NCBI RefSeq assembly: GCF_001591485.1
Contig: NZ_BCUZ01000007.1
Location: 1-63,783, forward strand
Length of the DNA stretch: 63,783 bases
Direction: 5' to 3'
Source of the DNA: Neobacillus fumarioli NBRC 102428
Lineage (GTDB): Bacteria > Bacillota > Bacilli > Bacillales > Cytobacillaceae
Shown here piece by piece: positions 25,871 through 36,899 of this stretch (within the stretch, counting starts at the first letter, position 1; each line of letters starts with the position of its first letter). The translations under genes were made by a program, and so were the position numbers. The notes below the pieces were generated by a model, which made no database searches, was not told the origin of the DNA, and worked only from the letters and a program-made list of their open reading frames with translations.

Positions 25871-26580
25871 TACTCCTGTTCAGGATTCCGTAAATAATAT
25901 CCAACTCCACGGCGGGTCACAATCCAAGTCGGATGGCTCGGAGTATCCTCAATTTTTTCCCTTAATCGTCGGACGGTTACATCAACTGTACGGACATCCC
26001 CATAGTAATCATATCCCCAGACAGTTTGCAGCAAGTGTTCTCTTGTCATCACTTGGCCGATATGTTTTGCCAAATAGTAAAGCAATTCAAACTCGCGGTG
26101 TGTCAATTCAATGGTTTCACCGCGCTTGGATACCACATAAGCATCTGGATGGATCACAAGTGATCCAATAACAATTTCATTTGATTCGTTTTCTTCTTCA
26201 GTCGGACTCATACTTGTATTATGACGGCGTAAATTCGCTTTCACGCGGGCAATTAATTCCCTTGTACTAAACGGCTTCGTTACATAGTCATCCGCGCCAA
26301 GTTCAAGCCCAAGCACTTTATCAATTTCAGAATCCTTCGCTGTTAGCATGATGATGGGCATATCATATTTTTTCCGGACTTCGCGGCATACCTCCATCCC
26401 ATCTCTTAGTGGCAGCATAATATCCAGGAGAATTAAATCCGGCTGAATCTCCTCTACCAATTGGAGAGCCTCATTGCCATCATAGGCACAATAGACACTA
26501 TAACCTTCTTTTTTTAAGTTAAACTGCAAAATATCTGCAATTGGCTTTTCATCATCGACAACTAGAATTTTTTTGTCCAT
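25870..26580 (-). CDS. walR: WalR (YycF) response regulator
   Basis: 236 residues. Receiver domain with acidic pair Asp9-Asp10, phospho-acceptor Asp53 (LLDIMLP), T79 and K102 (VTKPFS). OmpR-type winged helix about 130-233 ending VRRLREKIE...TRRGVGYYL. It activates autolysin genes and represses their inhibitors. It is the first gene of the six-gene wal operon (walRKHIJ plus htrC nearby). AAAGGAGCAATAAT lies before the ATG. Confidence 0.98.
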   Translation of the reverse strand: MDKKILVVDDEKPIADILQFNLKKEGYSVYCAYDGNEALQLVEEIQPDLILLDIMLPLRDGMEVCREVRKKYDMPIIMLTAKDSEIDKVLGLELGADDYVTKPFSTRELIARVKANLRRHNTSMSPTEEENESNEIVIGSLVIHPDAYVVSKRGETIELTHREFELLYYLAKHIGQVMTREHLLQTVWGYDYYGDVRTVDVTVRRLREKIEDTPSHPTWIVTRRGVGYYLRNPEQE

Positions 26581-26700
26581 ATTATTGCTCCTTTCACTTA
26601 CTCAATCTATTTAGACAAGTGCTTAATAGGCATGTTTACTCTATTTTACTTTACCACTGTTTCAGCTTAAATTCATCTACTAGTAATTAGCAGAAAAAAC

Positions 26701-26732
26701 AAAAAAGCCCCTAGTTACATGAACCAGAGACT
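26701..26732 (-). terminator. Terminator of the tRNA cluster
   Basis: On the minus strand AGTCTCTGG, nine-base loop, CTAGGGGCT then TTTTTTG. It lies 17 bases past tRNA-Phe. Confidence 0.75.
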
Positions 26733-26748
26733 TTTATTTTTTATTGAA

Positions 26749-26821
26749 TGGCTCAGGACGGAATCGAACCGCCGACACAAGGATTTTCAGTCCTTTGCTC
26801 TACCGACTGAGCTACTGAGCC
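26749..26821 (-). tRNA. tRNA-Phe (GAA)
   Basis: 73 bases with a full cloverleaf: acceptor GGCTCAG/CTGAGCC, D arm GCTC..GAGC, anticodon arm AAGGA-CTGAAAA-TCCTT with GAA, TTCGATT loop. CCA is not encoded. It is the last gene of the cluster. Confidence 0.97.
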
Positions 26822-26968
26822 GAATTTAGATAGCACCCTACAGTATAGTTTTAGTTCGTCCTTTGTCCACGCCTCAGGAAGATTATTCAAGATGCTACTC
26901 GGCGTGTACAACTCGCAGCTTTTTCACTGAAGTTTTGCTCGTTGCTCTACCGACTGAGCTATTGAGCC
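26822..26968 (-). repeat. 147-bp tRNA-mimic unit preceding tRNA-Phe
   Basis: Read on the minus strand it begins with a near copy of tRNA-Phe bases 1-26 (GGCTCAATAGCTCAGTCGG...) and carries CAAAGGAC (26858-26865), the tRNA-Phe anticodon-stem 5' strand. Then 36 bases lead directly into the real tRNA-Phe. It is alignable without gaps to 27287-27433 (119 of 147 identical by eye). No complete cloverleaf can form within the unit. Confidence 0.9.
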
Positions 26969-26984
26969 ATGCTCTTTATGTAAA

Positions 26985-27061
26985 TGGCGGTCTGGACGGG
27001 ACTCGAACCCGCGACCTCCTGCGTGACAGGCAGGCATTCTAACCGACTGAACTACCAGACC
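26985..27061 (-). tRNA. tRNA-Asp (GTC)
   Basis: 77 bases including encoded CCA. Acceptor GGTCTGG/CCAGACC, anticodon loop CTGTCAC (GTC), TTCGAGT loop. Confidence 0.97.
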
Positions 27062-27068
27062 ATATATA

Positions 27069-27116
27069 TGACAGTCAACAAGGAAGCTGTCCTTGCCAGC
27101 CGCTTGCCGACTGTCA
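27069..27116 (-). other. Hairpin between tRNA-Glu and tRNA-Asp
   Basis: GACAGTC...GACTGTC outer stem enclosing an AAGGA/TCCTT hairpin. It is probably a processing element or spacer structure of the tRNA precursor. Confidence 0.4.
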
Positions 27117-27124
27117 AATGCCGA

Positions 27125-27196
27125 TGACCCCTACGGGATTCGAACCCGTGTTACCGCCGTGAAAGGGCGGTGTCTTAACCGCTTGACCAAGGGGCC
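27125..27196 (-). tRNA. tRNA-Glu (TTC)
   Basis: 72 bases: acceptor GGCCCCT/AGGGGTC with a wobble, anticodon loop CTTTCAC (TTC), TTCGAAT loop. CCA is not encoded. Confidence 0.96.
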
Positions 27197-27210
27197 ATAT
27201 TATTTTTAAA

Positions 27211-27286
27211 TGGTGAGCCATGAAGGACTCGAACCTTCGACCCTCTGATTAAAAGTCAGATGCTCTACCGACTGAGCTAATGGCTC
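27211..27286 (-). tRNA. tRNA-Lys (TTT)
   Basis: 76 bases with encoded CCA. Acceptor GAGCCAT/ATGGCTC, anticodon arm TCTGA-CTTTTAA-TCAGA (TTT), TTCGAGT loop. It is the first complete tRNA of the cluster. Confidence 0.97.
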
Positions 27287-27433
27287 TTATTAAGATAATC
27301 CCCTACAGGAAAGTTTTCAATCGTCAGATGTCCCCGCCTCAGAATGCTTATGCAAGAAGCAACTCGGCGTGTACAACTCGCAGCTTTTTCATTGAAGCCT
27401 TGCTCGTTGCTCTACCGACTGAGCTAATGGCTC
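27287..27433 (-). repeat. 147-bp tRNA-mimic unit preceding tRNA-Lys
   Basis: It begins on the minus strand with an exact copy of tRNA-Lys bases 1-26 (GAGCCATTAGCTCAGTCGG...) and carries CATCTGAC (27323-27330), the tRNA-Lys anticodon-stem 5' strand, at the same unit position as the Phe unit. The tRNA-unrelated middle (CGAGTTGTACACGCCGAGT) is shared by both units. It directly abuts tRNA-Lys. Confidence 0.9.
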
Positions 27434-27536
27434 TTATTTGATGATTTCTATCATCTCTTTGCGACGTTTTTTATATTATCATTAAACCTATTAATTAGGC
27501 AATACTTTTTTAAAACTTTTTTTTAAATGATTTAAG

Positions 27537-27566
27537 GAAGCCCCTCGATTTGAAGGACTTCCTGTT
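27537..27566 (-). terminator. Terminator of purA
   Basis: On the minus strand AGGAAGTCCTT...GAGGGGCTTCCT followed by TAAATCATTTAAAAAAAAG. Stem with wobble pairs, six bases past the purA stop. Confidence 0.6.
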
Positions 27567-27572
27567 TGATCA

Positions 27573-28886
<1,314 letters not shown>

Positions 28887-28950
28887 TCAACGTAAATACT
28901 ATGCAACACTATCTTAGTTTATCAATTTCGATGCCTAAAATCAAATTAAA

Positions 28951-28990
28951 GACGAACATTTTATATAAGTATAGTTAAATATGTTCGTAT
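28951..28990. promoter_or_regulatory. PurR box pair upstream of purA
   Basis: ACGAACATTTT (from 28952) and inverted ATGTTCGT (to 28988) with the CGAAC/GTTCG cores 25 bases apart, the inverted arrangement recognised by Bacillus PurR. Confidence 0.75.
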
Positions 28991-29016
28991 TAATATAGTA
29001 AACTAGCAAAATAAAA

Positions 29017-29040
29017 AGGCCAGCCAAGCTTGGCTAACCT
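29017..29040 (-). terminator. Terminator of dnaC
   Basis: AGGTTAGCCAAGCTTGGCTGGCCT palindrome followed on the minus strand by TTTTTATTTT. It overlaps the last base of the dnaC stop. Confidence 0.9.
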
Positions 29041-30404
29041 TATGCTCCGGGGGGAACCATCGAATCATCGAAACGTCTCTCTAAGTTGACAAATTTATTA
29101 TATTCTTTTACAAATGCCAGCTGGACGGTACCAACGGGGCCATTACGCTGTTTAGCAATGATGATTTCAATAATATTTTTATTCTCCGATTCCTTATCGT
29201 AATAATCATCACGATATAAAAAGGCAACAATATCTGCGTCCTGCTCAATACTTCCTGATTCACGAATATCAGACATCATCGGCCGTTTATCCTGACGCTG
29301 CTCCACACCCCGGGAAAGCTGGGAGAGGGCAATGACGGGCACTTCTAGCTCCCGGGCCAGTTGTTTAAGTGCCCGAGAGATTTCAGATACTTCCTGCTGC
29401 CGATTTTCCCCAGATCTTCCTGAACCTAGAATCAACTGCAAATAATCAATTAAAATCATCCCTAAGCCATGTTCCTGCTTTAATCGGCGACATTTAGCCC
29501 GAATATCATTTACACGGACACCAGGTGTATCATCAATAAATATTCCGGCATTCGATAGGCTTCCCATGGCCATCGTCAATTTTCCCCAGTCTTCATCTGT
29601 AAGGGAACCCGTACGCAGCCTTTGGGCATCAATGTTTCCTTCCGCACAAAGCATACGCATAACCAGCTGCTCGGCACCCATCTCAAGACTAAAAATCGCT
29701 ACATTTTCTCCAGCTTTAATCGCAACATTTTGCGCAATATTTAGGGCAAACGCTGTTTTACCCACAGAAGGACGGGCGCCGACAATGATTAAATCATTCC
29801 GCTGGAAACCTGCTGTCATCCGGTCAAGCTCGGTAAAACCTGTCGGGATCCCGGTAATATCCCCAACGCGGTTGTGCATCATTTCAATGTTATCATAAGT
29901 ACGGACAAGCACATCTTTAATATTGTGAAATGCACCGGCATTTTTCCGCTGGGCAACTTCTAATATGCTTTTTTCCGCTTCACTTAATACCGTTTCGACT
30001 TCATCTTCACGGGTATATCCATCCGTAGCAATATTGGTCGCTGTCCTGATTAATCTTCGCAGCAGGGACTTTTCTTCTACGATTCTAGCATAATATTCAA
30101 TATTAGCAGCTGTCGGAACGGCTCCGGCAAGCTCATTTAAATAGCTGACACCGCCCGTATCCTCAATCAGTTTGGCCGCTGCCAATTCTTCTGTTACGGT
30201 AACCAAGTCAACTGCTTTTCCTTGATCAGCAAGTTTAAGCATGACATGAAAGATTTTTTGGTGTGCCGCACGGTAAAAATCTTCCGGTATTAAAATTTCC
30301 GACGCCGTTATTAAAGATGACGGCTCAAGAAAAATCGCTCCTAAAACCGCCTGCTCAGCCTCAATATTTTGCGGCGGCATACGATCTGCAAATAAATCGC
30401 TCAA
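29040..30404 (-). CDS. dnaC: Replicative DNA helicase DnaC (DnaB-type)
   Basis: 454 residues. N-terminal DnaB_N domain about 9-110, RecA-like ATPase with Walker A GARPSVGKT (209-217), and LIDYLQLI as Walker B; arginine-finger region DIRESGSIEQDAD. It unwinds DNA ahead of the fork as a hexamer loaded by DnaI/DnaB/DnaD in Bacillus. It is the usual neighbour of rplI and purA. No intein or insertion. Confidence 0.98.
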   Translation of the reverse strand: MSDLFADRMPPQNIEAEQAVLGAIFLEPSSLITASEILIPEDFYRAAHQKIFHVMLKLADQGKAVDLVTVTEELAAAKLIEDTGGVSYLNELAGAVPTAANIEYYARIVEEKSLLRRLIRTATNIATDGYTREDEVETVLSEAEKSILEVAQRKNAGAFHNIKDVLVRTYDNIEMMHNRVGDITGIPTGFTELDRMTAGFQRNDLIIVGARPSVGKTAFALNIAQNVAIKAGENVAIFSLEMGAEQLVMRMLCAEGNIDAQRLRTGSLTDEDWGKLTMAMGSLSNAGIFIDDTPGVRVNDIRAKCRRLKQEHGLGMILIDYLQLILGSGRSGENRQQEVSEISRALKQLARELEVPVIALSQLSRGVEQRQDKRPMMSDIRESGSIEQDADIVAFLYRDDYYDKESENKNIIEIIIAKQRNGPVGTVQLAFVKEYNKFVNLERRFDDSMVPPGA

Positions 30405-30477
30405 TCTTAAAACCTCCCATTCAAGAGGATTTATAAAATCAGTTAGAAGATAGAGGCGTAGTTCCTATCGACCAAAG

Positions 30478-30507
30478 AAAAAAGTGACCAGTAAAAAACC
30501 GATCACA
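30478..30507 (-). terminator. Terminator of the yybS-gdpP-rplI operon
   Basis: On the minus strand GTGATCGGT, T-rich loop, ACTGGTCAC and then TTTTTTCTTTGG. It lies in the 191-base gap before dnaC. Confidence 0.75.
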
Positions 30508-30595
30508 TTTCTTAATATCATTTTTTATTCTAACATGTTTTCCGTAAATTACGCACTGGAAATTTACCGGAAAGAGAGAGTGAAGCAAACTTGCT

Positions 30596-31045
30596 TTATT
30601 TAACTTCCTTTACATGTACAGTTAAAGTTGCCGTTACATCATGATGGAGCTTGACGGGAACTTTTGTGTGTCCAAGGGATCGGATGGCATCTGCCATTTC
30701 CATCTTCCGCTTATCAATTTTAATGCCATGTTTCTTTTCAAGTTCATCAGCAATTTGTTTGGATGTAATGGAGCCAAACAGTCTACCGCCTTCACCGGCT
30801 TTCGCTGTCAACTCAACAGTGAGTTGATCCAATTTCTCTTTTAATTTTTTTGCTTCTTCCAATTCTTCTGCAGCCAACTTTTCTTGTTTTTTCTTTTGCG
30901 CATCCAAGGCGCTAATATTGGCACTCGTTGCTTCCACCGCTAAACCTTGTTTAATTAAAAAATTATGAGCATAGCCATCCGCTACATTTTTGATCTCGCC
31001 TTTTTTCCCTTTGCCTTTTACATCCTTTAGAAAAATAACTTTCAT
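30596..31045 (-). CDS. rplI: 50S ribosomal protein L9
   Basis: 149 residues, typical length. [36 protein letters not shown] is the N-terminal RNA-binding domain; a long charged connecting helix (about 45-75) leads to the C-terminal domain. It overlaps the gdpP stop by four bases (ATGA), so translation is coupled. Confidence 0.98.
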   Translation of the reverse strand: MKVIFLKDVKGKGKKGEIKNVADGYAHNFLIKQGLAVEATSANISALDAQKKKQEKLAAEELEEAKKLKEKLDQLTVELTAKAGEGGRLFGSITSKQIADELEKKHGIKIDKRKMEMADAIRSLGHTKVPVKLHHDVTATLTVHVKEVK

Positions 31046-33015
31046 TCTTTTTTACTCCCTTCAAAATATTCATCAATAGCCTGCTTTAACTTTCTTTCCG
31101 TTTCTTCGATTGTCAGGCCAGACAGCTGTGTGGCGGCATTCGTCAAATGACCTCCGCCTTTTAAACTTTCCATAATGACTTGAACATTGATATTCCCTAA
31201 TGAACGGGCGCTGATTCCAATTACTCCTTCACTACGTTTGGAAATAACGAAAGAGGCAAGAACTCCATCCATTGTCAGCAGCGTGTCGGCTGCCTGAGCA
31301 ATAATCACTTGATCATTCAGTTCATTTTCCTTTCCCTTAGCAATCGCAATTCCTTCACGGTAGAAGGAAACGGATTCAATGAGCTTCGCCCTTTTTAAAT
31401 ATGTATCTACATCTTCTTTTAAAAACTTTTGAACAAGAATGGTGTCAGCTCCATGTGCTCTCAAGTAAGAGGCAGCATCAAATGTACGGGAACCCGTTCG
31501 TAATGTAAAACTTTTTGTATCAACAATGATCCCCGCCAGTAAGGCGGTTGCTTCAATTACTTCAATTTTACCGCGTTTTGGCTGATATTCAAGAAATTCG
31601 GTTACCAACTCCGATGTAGAGGAGGCATACGGTTCCATATATACAAGCAAAGGATTCGCAATAAAGTCCTCACTCCGGCGATGATGGTCTATCACCACAA
31701 CATGATCGATTCGTTTTAGCAGCCGTTCTTCCATAACTAAAGATGGCTTATGGGTATCAACGACTACAAGTAATGTTTTGTCCGTGGCAATTTCTAAAGC
31801 CTCTTCCGGTCCAATAAAGCGGGAAAATAAATGTTCCTGTTGGCGGATTTCTGCCATTAACCGTTTCACGCTGCTGTCCATTTCCTGCATGTTGATCACA
31901 ATATAGGCATCCTTCTGATTCATTTGTGCCACTTTATAAATTCCAATACTGGCGCCAATTGAATCCATATCAGGATTTTTATGTCCCATAATGATGACTT
32001 TATCACTGGCAGTTACTAGATCTCTCAAGGCATGGGAAATAACACGTGCTCTTACCCGTGTCCGCTTTTCAATCGGGTTTGTTTTTCCTCCAAAAAATTT
32101 CACTTTTCCATTTGGAAGTTTAATGGCTACCTGGTCACCACCCCTGCCTAATGCCAAGTCAAGGCTCGATTGGGCTAGCACCCCTAATTCTGGCAGGGAA
32201 GAAACACCCGTACCCACACCAATGCTCAGAGTAAATGAAATATTTTGTTTTGAGGTCATTGCTCTAATTTCATCGAGAATGGTGAACTTTTCTTTCTCTA
32301 GTAAATGAAGGATCCCCTCATTAAATACAGCAATAAATCGTTCAGACGAAATCCGCTTGAGGAAAATTCCATTTTGATGAGCCCATTTATTTAAAATGGA
32401 AGTCACCATATTATTGATGCTTCCCCGCATCTGGTCATCCATTCCCTGGGTCAAATCATCATAATTATCTAAAAACAAAATAGCGATAACCGTTCGTTCG
32501 TCATGGTACATTTTTTCAATATCGATCTGTTCCGTGACATCAAAAAAATATAAGTGACGGTCATCAGGCTTATGAATGACACGGAATTTCCGATCATGAA
32601 GTGCGATAATTTCCGTTTCTGCTTCTTGTTCTATTAATGGGATCAAGTTGTCGGCTACATCATAGAGAGATCTTCCAATCAAGGCTTCCTCATCAAAACA
32701 CGACGATAAATATGGATTAGTCCATTCAATATAATAGTCTTCATTTATCAGCATAATCCCGATTGGAAGCTCCATCAGTGCTTCTTCGCCGACTTTTTTC
32801 ACCCGGTGGGAGAGAGTTGAAATATACTCCTCCATTTCCGATCGCTGGCGCCGTTCCATTACAGCCATAAAATAAAGCGGGAAAAACAGCAGCAACAGGC
32901 CAACAAGGCTTAAAACCCGGTTATATAAAAACAGAACGCCGAACAGTAATACTACAACGCCTATCAACCCATAAAACGGGTACCGATTTGACCGCTTTTC
33001 TAAATATGGAGGCAT
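31042..33015 (-). CDS. gdpP: Cyclic-di-AMP phosphodiesterase GdpP
   Basis: Start ATG 33015 (TTAGGAGCTGAC upstream). 657 residues: two transmembrane helices near the N terminus (about 10-50), a PAS domain (about 75-160), a degenerate GGDEF domain (about 165-300), a DHH domain with [13 protein letters not shown] and VVIDHHRR, and DHHA1 ending with [12 protein letters not shown]. It hydrolyses c-di-AMP to pApA, controlling osmolyte and wall homeostasis and beta-lactam tolerance. Confidence 0.96.
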   Translation of the reverse strand: MPPYLEKRSNRYPFYGLIGVVVLLFGVLFLYNRVLSLVGLLLLFFPLYFMAVMERRQRSEMEEYISTLSHRVKKVGEEALMELPIGIMLINEDYYIEWTNPYLSSCFDEEALIGRSLYDVADNLIPLIEQEAETEIIALHDRKFRVIHKPDDRHLYFFDVTEQIDIEKMYHDERTVIAILFLDNYDDLTQGMDDQMRGSINNMVTSILNKWAHQNGIFLKRISSERFIAVFNEGILHLLEKEKFTILDEIRAMTSKQNISFTLSIGVGTGVSSLPELGVLAQSSLDLALGRGGDQVAIKLPNGKVKFFGGKTNPIEKRTRVRARVISHALRDLVTASDKVIIMGHKNPDMDSIGASIGIYKVAQMNQKDAYIVINMQEMDSSVKRLMAEIRQQEHLFSRFIGPEEALEIATDKTLLVVVDTHKPSLVMEERLLKRIDHVVVIDHHRRSEDFIANPLLVYMEPYASSTSELVTEFLEYQPKRGKIEVIEATALLAGIIVDTKSFTLRTGSRTFDAASYLRAHGADTILVQKFLKEDVDTYLKRAKLIESVSFYREGIAIAKGKENELNDQVIIAQAADTLLTMDGVLASFVISKRSEGVIGISARSLGNINVQVIMESLKGGGHLTNAATQLSGLTIEETERKLKQAIDEYFEGSKKE

Positions 33016-33039
33016 TTTGTCAGCTCCTAATTTCAAGAC

Positions 33040-33984
33040 TTACTCTTTATTCATAAAACGCTTTCTAAAATCAAAGCCCATGTCTGTGATGCCCAATAAC
33101 ATTATTATATAATGAATAGTCGGAATCGTGAATGCAAGAATTACAATGATCACCCCAAGTCCCTTCGCAGCAGACTTCTGGTATAAGATAAAAAATATAA
33201 ATGAAAGCCCCTGAATAACCATAAACATTTCCAATATATAGAACGCATTCTGCAAAACAATATATAAAAAAGTTCCTTCTTGGGGATGAAACAGCATATT
33301 GGCCCCGATTGCAATTAAAAAGTACCATAATAAACTTCTTGGCAGGGTAAGATTTCTAAATTCCCCCCAAATCGGTACTTTCATTCCAAATCTCTTTGCA
33401 ATGGGGAAGCAAATCAATTGGATTAAACCTGCATAAAAGATGGAAGCAAATATGAACAGGCTCGGAGCAAGTGTGTGAATCATTTGAAATATCATTTCAT
33501 ATTGCTGTTTAACTTTCTTGAGCTGATCCGTTTTCCCACTAGATTTCATTATATCTTCCGTCATAGCCTCCGACCTCTTAAAAAGATCTATCAGCTCTTT
33601 AAAAAAATCAAAATGGAAAAAGGCAACATTTACAGCATATGTAATGATTAATCCGACAAGAAGAATGAGTGAGCTTCCAATTAAAATGGCTGATCTGCTT
33701 GCTTTTCTTTGCACCATATAGCCCATAACGATTCCCGTTATGCCAAACATAAGCACGGTTATAAGCCCTATAAGGGAACCGGCAATAAACGAAATAAAGA
33801 CAGCAGCTATAGCGAAAGCTCCAATATATTTTAGGTTATTATTTACCGAAAATAAAACAAACGGCAATGGCAGAACAAGATTTGTAATAATTCCAAGAAT
33901 GGGGATATAAATCGTTATGAACATTAAAACAGCAAACACCGCCAGCAGTATCGCACCCTCTGTCAATTTGCTTACATTCTTCAC
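33040..33984 (-). CDS. yybS: YybS family membrane protein (DUF2232)
   Basis: 314 residues with about eight hydrophobic helices (for example 10-45, 50-80, 100-122, 165-190, 205-230, 240-300). It has the position and size of B. subtilis YybS, the DUF2232 family, often first in the gdpP-rplI operon. Function unknown. Confidence 0.88.
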   Translation of the reverse strand: MKNVSKLTEGAILLAVFAVLMFITIYIPILGIITNLVLPLPFVLFSVNNNLKYIGAFAIAAVFISFIAGSLIGLITVLMFGITGIVMGYMVQRKASRSAILIGSSLILLVGLIITYAVNVAFFHFDFFKELIDLFKRSEAMTEDIMKSSGKTDQLKKVKQQYEMIFQMIHTLAPSLFIFASIFYAGLIQLICFPIAKRFGMKVPIWGEFRNLTLPRSLLWYFLIAIGANMLFHPQEGTFLYIVLQNAFYILEMFMVIQGLSFIFFILYQKSAAKGLGVIIVILAFTIPTIHYIIMLLGITDMGFDFRKRFMNKE

Positions 33985-34050
33985 TTCTTCACCTCTAATG
34001 AAATCCTATCTCTTTATTTTAACGGGATCTGTACAGGTATTCAACTATAT

Positions 34051-34188
34051 AAGAAAAGCGCCTGGTCACTCTAACAGGCAGATGTTCTTCTGCACTAAAA
34101 GTCTGTTTTTTTGAACATTTAGTCCGTCCCGAGGGGCTGCGCTGAAGCTGGACAATCTTCGAAGTCAAACTTTATACTTTCTTTCTAA
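34051..34188. repeat. REP-like dispersed repeat, copy 1
   Basis: It begins AAGAAAAGCGCC and ends with GGACAATCTTCGAAGTCAAA...TATACTTTCTT, the same terminal motifs as the copies at 46879, 47037, 54200 and 57010. Interior CTAAAAGTCTG...CCCGAGGGGCTG resembles the copy at 47037. Confidence 0.7.
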
Positions 34189-34222
34189 AAAAAACAGCCA
34201 GAGCAGAAAGCCCCAGCTGTCT
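34189..34222 (-). terminator. Terminator of rpsF-ssb-rpsR
   Basis: GACAGCTGGGG / CTCTGGCTGTT stem, then eight T on the minus strand, eight bases past rpsR. Confidence 0.8.
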
Positions 34223-34229
34223 TTATTTA

Positions 34230-34469
34230 TTATTCACCAGCCACGAATGGCAGTAATGCCATTTGACGTGCACGTTTGATGGCTACTGTTAATTTACGTT
34301 GGTATTTTGCACTTGTGCCAGTTACACGGCGTGGTAAGATTTTTCCACGTTCAGAAATAAACTTTTTCAGTAAGTCTACATCTTTATAATCAATGTGTGT
34401 AATAGCATTTGCAGTGAAATAGCATACTTTGCGGCGTTTTGCACGTCCGCCTTTACGTCCTCCTGCCAT
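34230..34469 (-). CDS. rpsR: 30S ribosomal protein S18
   Basis: 79 residues: basic N terminus, then [61 protein letters not shown]. Binds S6 in the platform of the 30S subunit. GGAGGGAACG precedes the ATG. Last gene of the rpsF-ssb-rpsR operon. Confidence 0.98.
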   Translation of the reverse strand: MAGGRKGGRAKRRKVCYFTANAITHIDYKDVDLLKKFISERGKILPRRVTGTSAKYQRKLTVAIKRARQMALLPFVAGE

Positions 34470-34521
34470 GGATCGTTCCCTCCTTTATTACTTTATGAAT
34501 TAATTTTTTAAAGGTTATCAT

Positions 34522-35025
34522 TTAGAATGGCAGATCATCATCGGAAATGTCAATTTGACCACTTCCGGCAAATGGATCGTCATTTACTCTTGTATAACCT
34601 TGGTTGGTATTAGGCCGTTGATTCTGATTCCCAAATGGAGCTTCGCCTTGTGGTTCTCTTGGCGGTGCACCAAAATAGTCGGTGTCGTTTCTATTGCTGA
34701 CGGCACTTTTTGGTTCCAAGAATTGAACACTTTCCGCTAAAACCTCGGTAACATAAACACGTCTTCCGTCCTGTGCTTCATAGTTGCGGGTTTGAATACG
34801 GCCATCTACGCCTGCCAAGCTGCCCTTTTTTAAAAAGTTCGCTACATTTTCAGCTGGTTTACGCCAAACGACACAATTAATAAAGTCTGTTTCGCGCTCC
34901 CCCTGCTGATTCGTATAGTTACGATTCACCGCTAAAGTGAACGTAGCAACAGCAACTCCGCTTGGCGTATAACGCAAATCCGGATCTTTCGTCAGCCGGC
35001 CAACAAGCACAACACGATTTAACAT
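34522..35025 (-). CDS. ssb: Single-stranded DNA-binding protein SsbA
   Basis: The true start is ATG 35025 (AAGGAGTTGATTCTG upstream); the longer frame to 35070 merely reads through a parS site. 167 residues: OB fold (1-105), a Gln/Asn-rich linker, and the acidic tip DISDDDLPF that recruits replication and repair partners. It lies between rpsF and rpsR as in B. subtilis. Confidence 0.97.
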   Translation of the reverse strand: MLNRVVLVGRLTKDPDLRYTPSGVAVATFTLAVNRNYTNQQGERETDFINCVVWRKPAENVANFLKKGSLAGVDGRIQTRNYEAQDGRRVYVTEVLAESVQFLEPKSAVSNRNDTDYFGAPPREPQGEAPFGNQNQRPNTNQGYTRVNDDPFAGSGQIDISDDDLPF

Positions 35026-35053
35026 CAGAATCAACTCCTTTTCTCCCGTTCCA

Positions 35054-35069
35054 TGTTTCACGTGAAACA
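35054..35069. promoter_or_regulatory. parS site between rpsF and ssb
   Basis: TGTTTCACGTGAAACA, identical to the sites in walK and parB. Confidence 0.92.
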
Positions 35070-35093
35070 ATAATGGAATGTATTTATCTAAAC

Positions 35094-35381
35094 TTACGCT
35101 TCTTCTTTAATGACGATATGACGAATGATGTCTTCATTGATTTTGGCAAGACGAGAAAATTCTTGCACTGCAACTGCTGGGGAAGTCGTTTTCACGATTT
35201 CGTAATATCCGTCACGGAAATCATTGATTTCATATGCAAGACGGCGTTTACCCCATTCTTTCACTTCAGCTGTTTCCGCACCATTCTCAAGAAGAATATT
35301 GTTAAAGCGCTCCACAAGAGCCTTCTTTGCTTCATCTTCAATGTTTGGGCGAATGATGTACATGATTTCGTACTTGTTCAT
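35094..35381 (-). CDS. rpsF: 30S ribosomal protein S6
   Basis: 95 residues: [30 protein letters not shown] ... [18 protein letters not shown]. It forms a heterodimer with S18. Its ribosome site (AAAGGAGGTG) is part of the leader hairpin at 35391-35432, so synthesis is likely feedback-controlled by S6:S18. Confidence 0.98.
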   Translation of the reverse strand: MNKYEIMYIIRPNIEDEAKKALVERFNNILLENGAETAEVKEWGKRRLAYEINDFRDGYYEIVKTTSPAVAVQEFSRLAKINEDIIRHIVIKEEA

Positions 35382-35390
35382 CTTTAGGCA

Positions 35391-35432
35391 CCTCCTTTTG
35401 GTCTAAGCGGCCCATGAAAGTGGGCAAGGAGC
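35391..35432 (-). promoter_or_regulatory. S6:S18-binding leader hairpin of rpsF
   Basis: On the minus strand GCTCCTT...AAAGGAG forms an outer stem and GCCCA/TGGGC an inner hairpin, followed by a CCGCTTAGACC bulge region. This matches the known rpsF leader motif that sequesters the ribosome site and mimics the S18 rRNA site. Confidence 0.65.
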
Positions 35433-35471
35433 AATTATTCATTACTCACAAGTTGAAATTATAACATAGAA

Positions 35472-35502
35472 AAACAGGAAAAGCAATGTCCCTTTCCTGT
35501 TC
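35472..35502 (-). terminator. Terminator of ychF
   Basis: AACAGGAAAGGG...CTTTTCCTGTT stem followed by TTTCTATG on the minus strand. Confidence 0.75.
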
Positions 35503-35526
35503 GCCATGTTTAATTCATTATTATTT

Positions 35527-36627
35527 TTATACATTAAATCGGAAGTGGATAATGTCCCCATCTTGTACTTCATAGTCTTTTCCTTCAAGGCGTACTTTTC
35601 CGGCTTCCTTTGCAGCATTATAGCTTCCTGCCGTTACTAAATCTTCATAAGAAACTGTCTCGGCCCGAATAAAGCCTCGTTCAAAATCCGAGTGAATAAT
35701 TCCGGCGCATTGAGGTGCTTTCATTCCTTTTCTAAATGTCCAAGCGCGTACTTCCTGAACACCAGCGGTAAAATAGGTTGCCAATCCAAGTAGGCTGTAG
35801 GCAGCGCGGATTAATTGGTCAAGGCCTGACTCCTCAATCCCCAGTTCTTCGAGGAACATCGCTTTTTCTTCCCCTTCAAGTTCGGCAATTTCCTCTTCAA
35901 TTTTGGCGCAAATAACAATCACTTCGGCATTTTCAGCTGCTGCGTATTCCCGTACCCGCTTGACATATTCATTGCCTGATGGATCTGCTATATCCTCTTC
36001 ACCAACATTTGCCACGTAAAGCACAGGCTTAATCGTTAACAAATGAAGGTGTTTGACAATTTTCAGCTGATCTTCAGTAAAATCAATGGAACGAGCAGGC
36101 TTTTCTGATTCAAATGCTTCGCGTAGCAATGTCAGCACTTCAAACTCTGCCGCTGCATCTTTATCCTTTTGTTTCGCTAATTTTTCCGCACGGCTGATTC
36201 GTTTTTCAACGGTTTCCATGTCTGCTAGAATCAATTCCAAGTTAATGGTTTCAATATCGGAAATAGGGTCAACCTTACCTGATACATGGGTAATGTTATC
36301 ATCCGCAAAACAGCGGACCACCTGACAAATGGCATCCACTTCACGAATATGCGAAAGAAATTTGTTTCCCAATCCTTCCCCTTTGCTGGCACCCTTCACA
36401 ATGCCGGCAATATCGGTAAATTCAAATGCGGTTGGTACTGTTTTCTTCGGCTGCACAAGCTCAGTTAACTTTTGTAGACGGTAATCGGGCACTTCAACAA
36501 TCCCGACATTCGGGTCAATCGTACAGAAGGGATAGTTTGCTGATTCTGCCCCTGCCTGAGTAATAGCATTAAAAAGGGTCGATTTCCCCACATTCGGCAG
36601 ACCAACAATACCTGCTGTTAAAGCCAT
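35527..36627 (-). CDS. ychF: Obg-family ATPase YchF
   Basis: 366 residues, full length. P-loop GLPNVGKST (8-16), [17 protein letters not shown] as G3, NVGE in place of the usual NKxD (hence ATP preference), coiled-coil insert (about 135-200) and C-terminal TGS domain with [21 protein letters not shown] ribosome-associated redox-linked regulator (YyaF in B. subtilis). Confidence 0.97.
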   Translation of the reverse strand: MALTAGIVGLPNVGKSTLFNAITQAGAESANYPFCTIDPNVGIVEVPDYRLQKLTELVQPKKTVPTAFEFTDIAGIVKGASKGEGLGNKFLSHIREVDAICQVVRCFADDNITHVSGKVDPISDIETINLELILADMETVEKRISRAEKLAKQKDKDAAAEFEVLTLLREAFESEKPARSIDFTEDQLKIVKHLHLLTIKPVLYVANVGEEDIADPSGNEYVKRVREYAAAENAEVIVICAKIEEEIAELEGEEKAMFLEELGIEESGLDQLIRAAYSLLGLATYFTAGVQEVRAWTFRKGMKAPQCAGIIHSDFERGFIRAETVSYEDLVTAGSYNAAKEAGKVRLEGKDYEVQDGDIIHFRFNV

Positions 36628-36899
36628 ACAAGTTCACTCCTTCAAAAGACATTCTATCTTGAAACAATCGTTTTTCTATAAAATTAATGGATAAGTCTTT
36701 CACAATTATAGGCACTTTATAGTAAAAACACAAGAAGAAGCGAGGGATCATATTGATATGCGTAAAACTAAAAAATACATTTGTACTTCTAAACTATTTT
36801 TAGTAAATGTCGAAAATTAATATATATCAACATATATCGATCTATTTTTCTACTTAAAATAGACATATTTCTAATCAATTTATACCTGGGGGAGGAGCT

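Noticed and set aside
26822-27433. Group I intron or extra tRNA genes in the tRNA cluster
   Set aside because: The downstream tRNAs are complete, no split exon pair exists and the units lack a 3' tRNA half and intron core.
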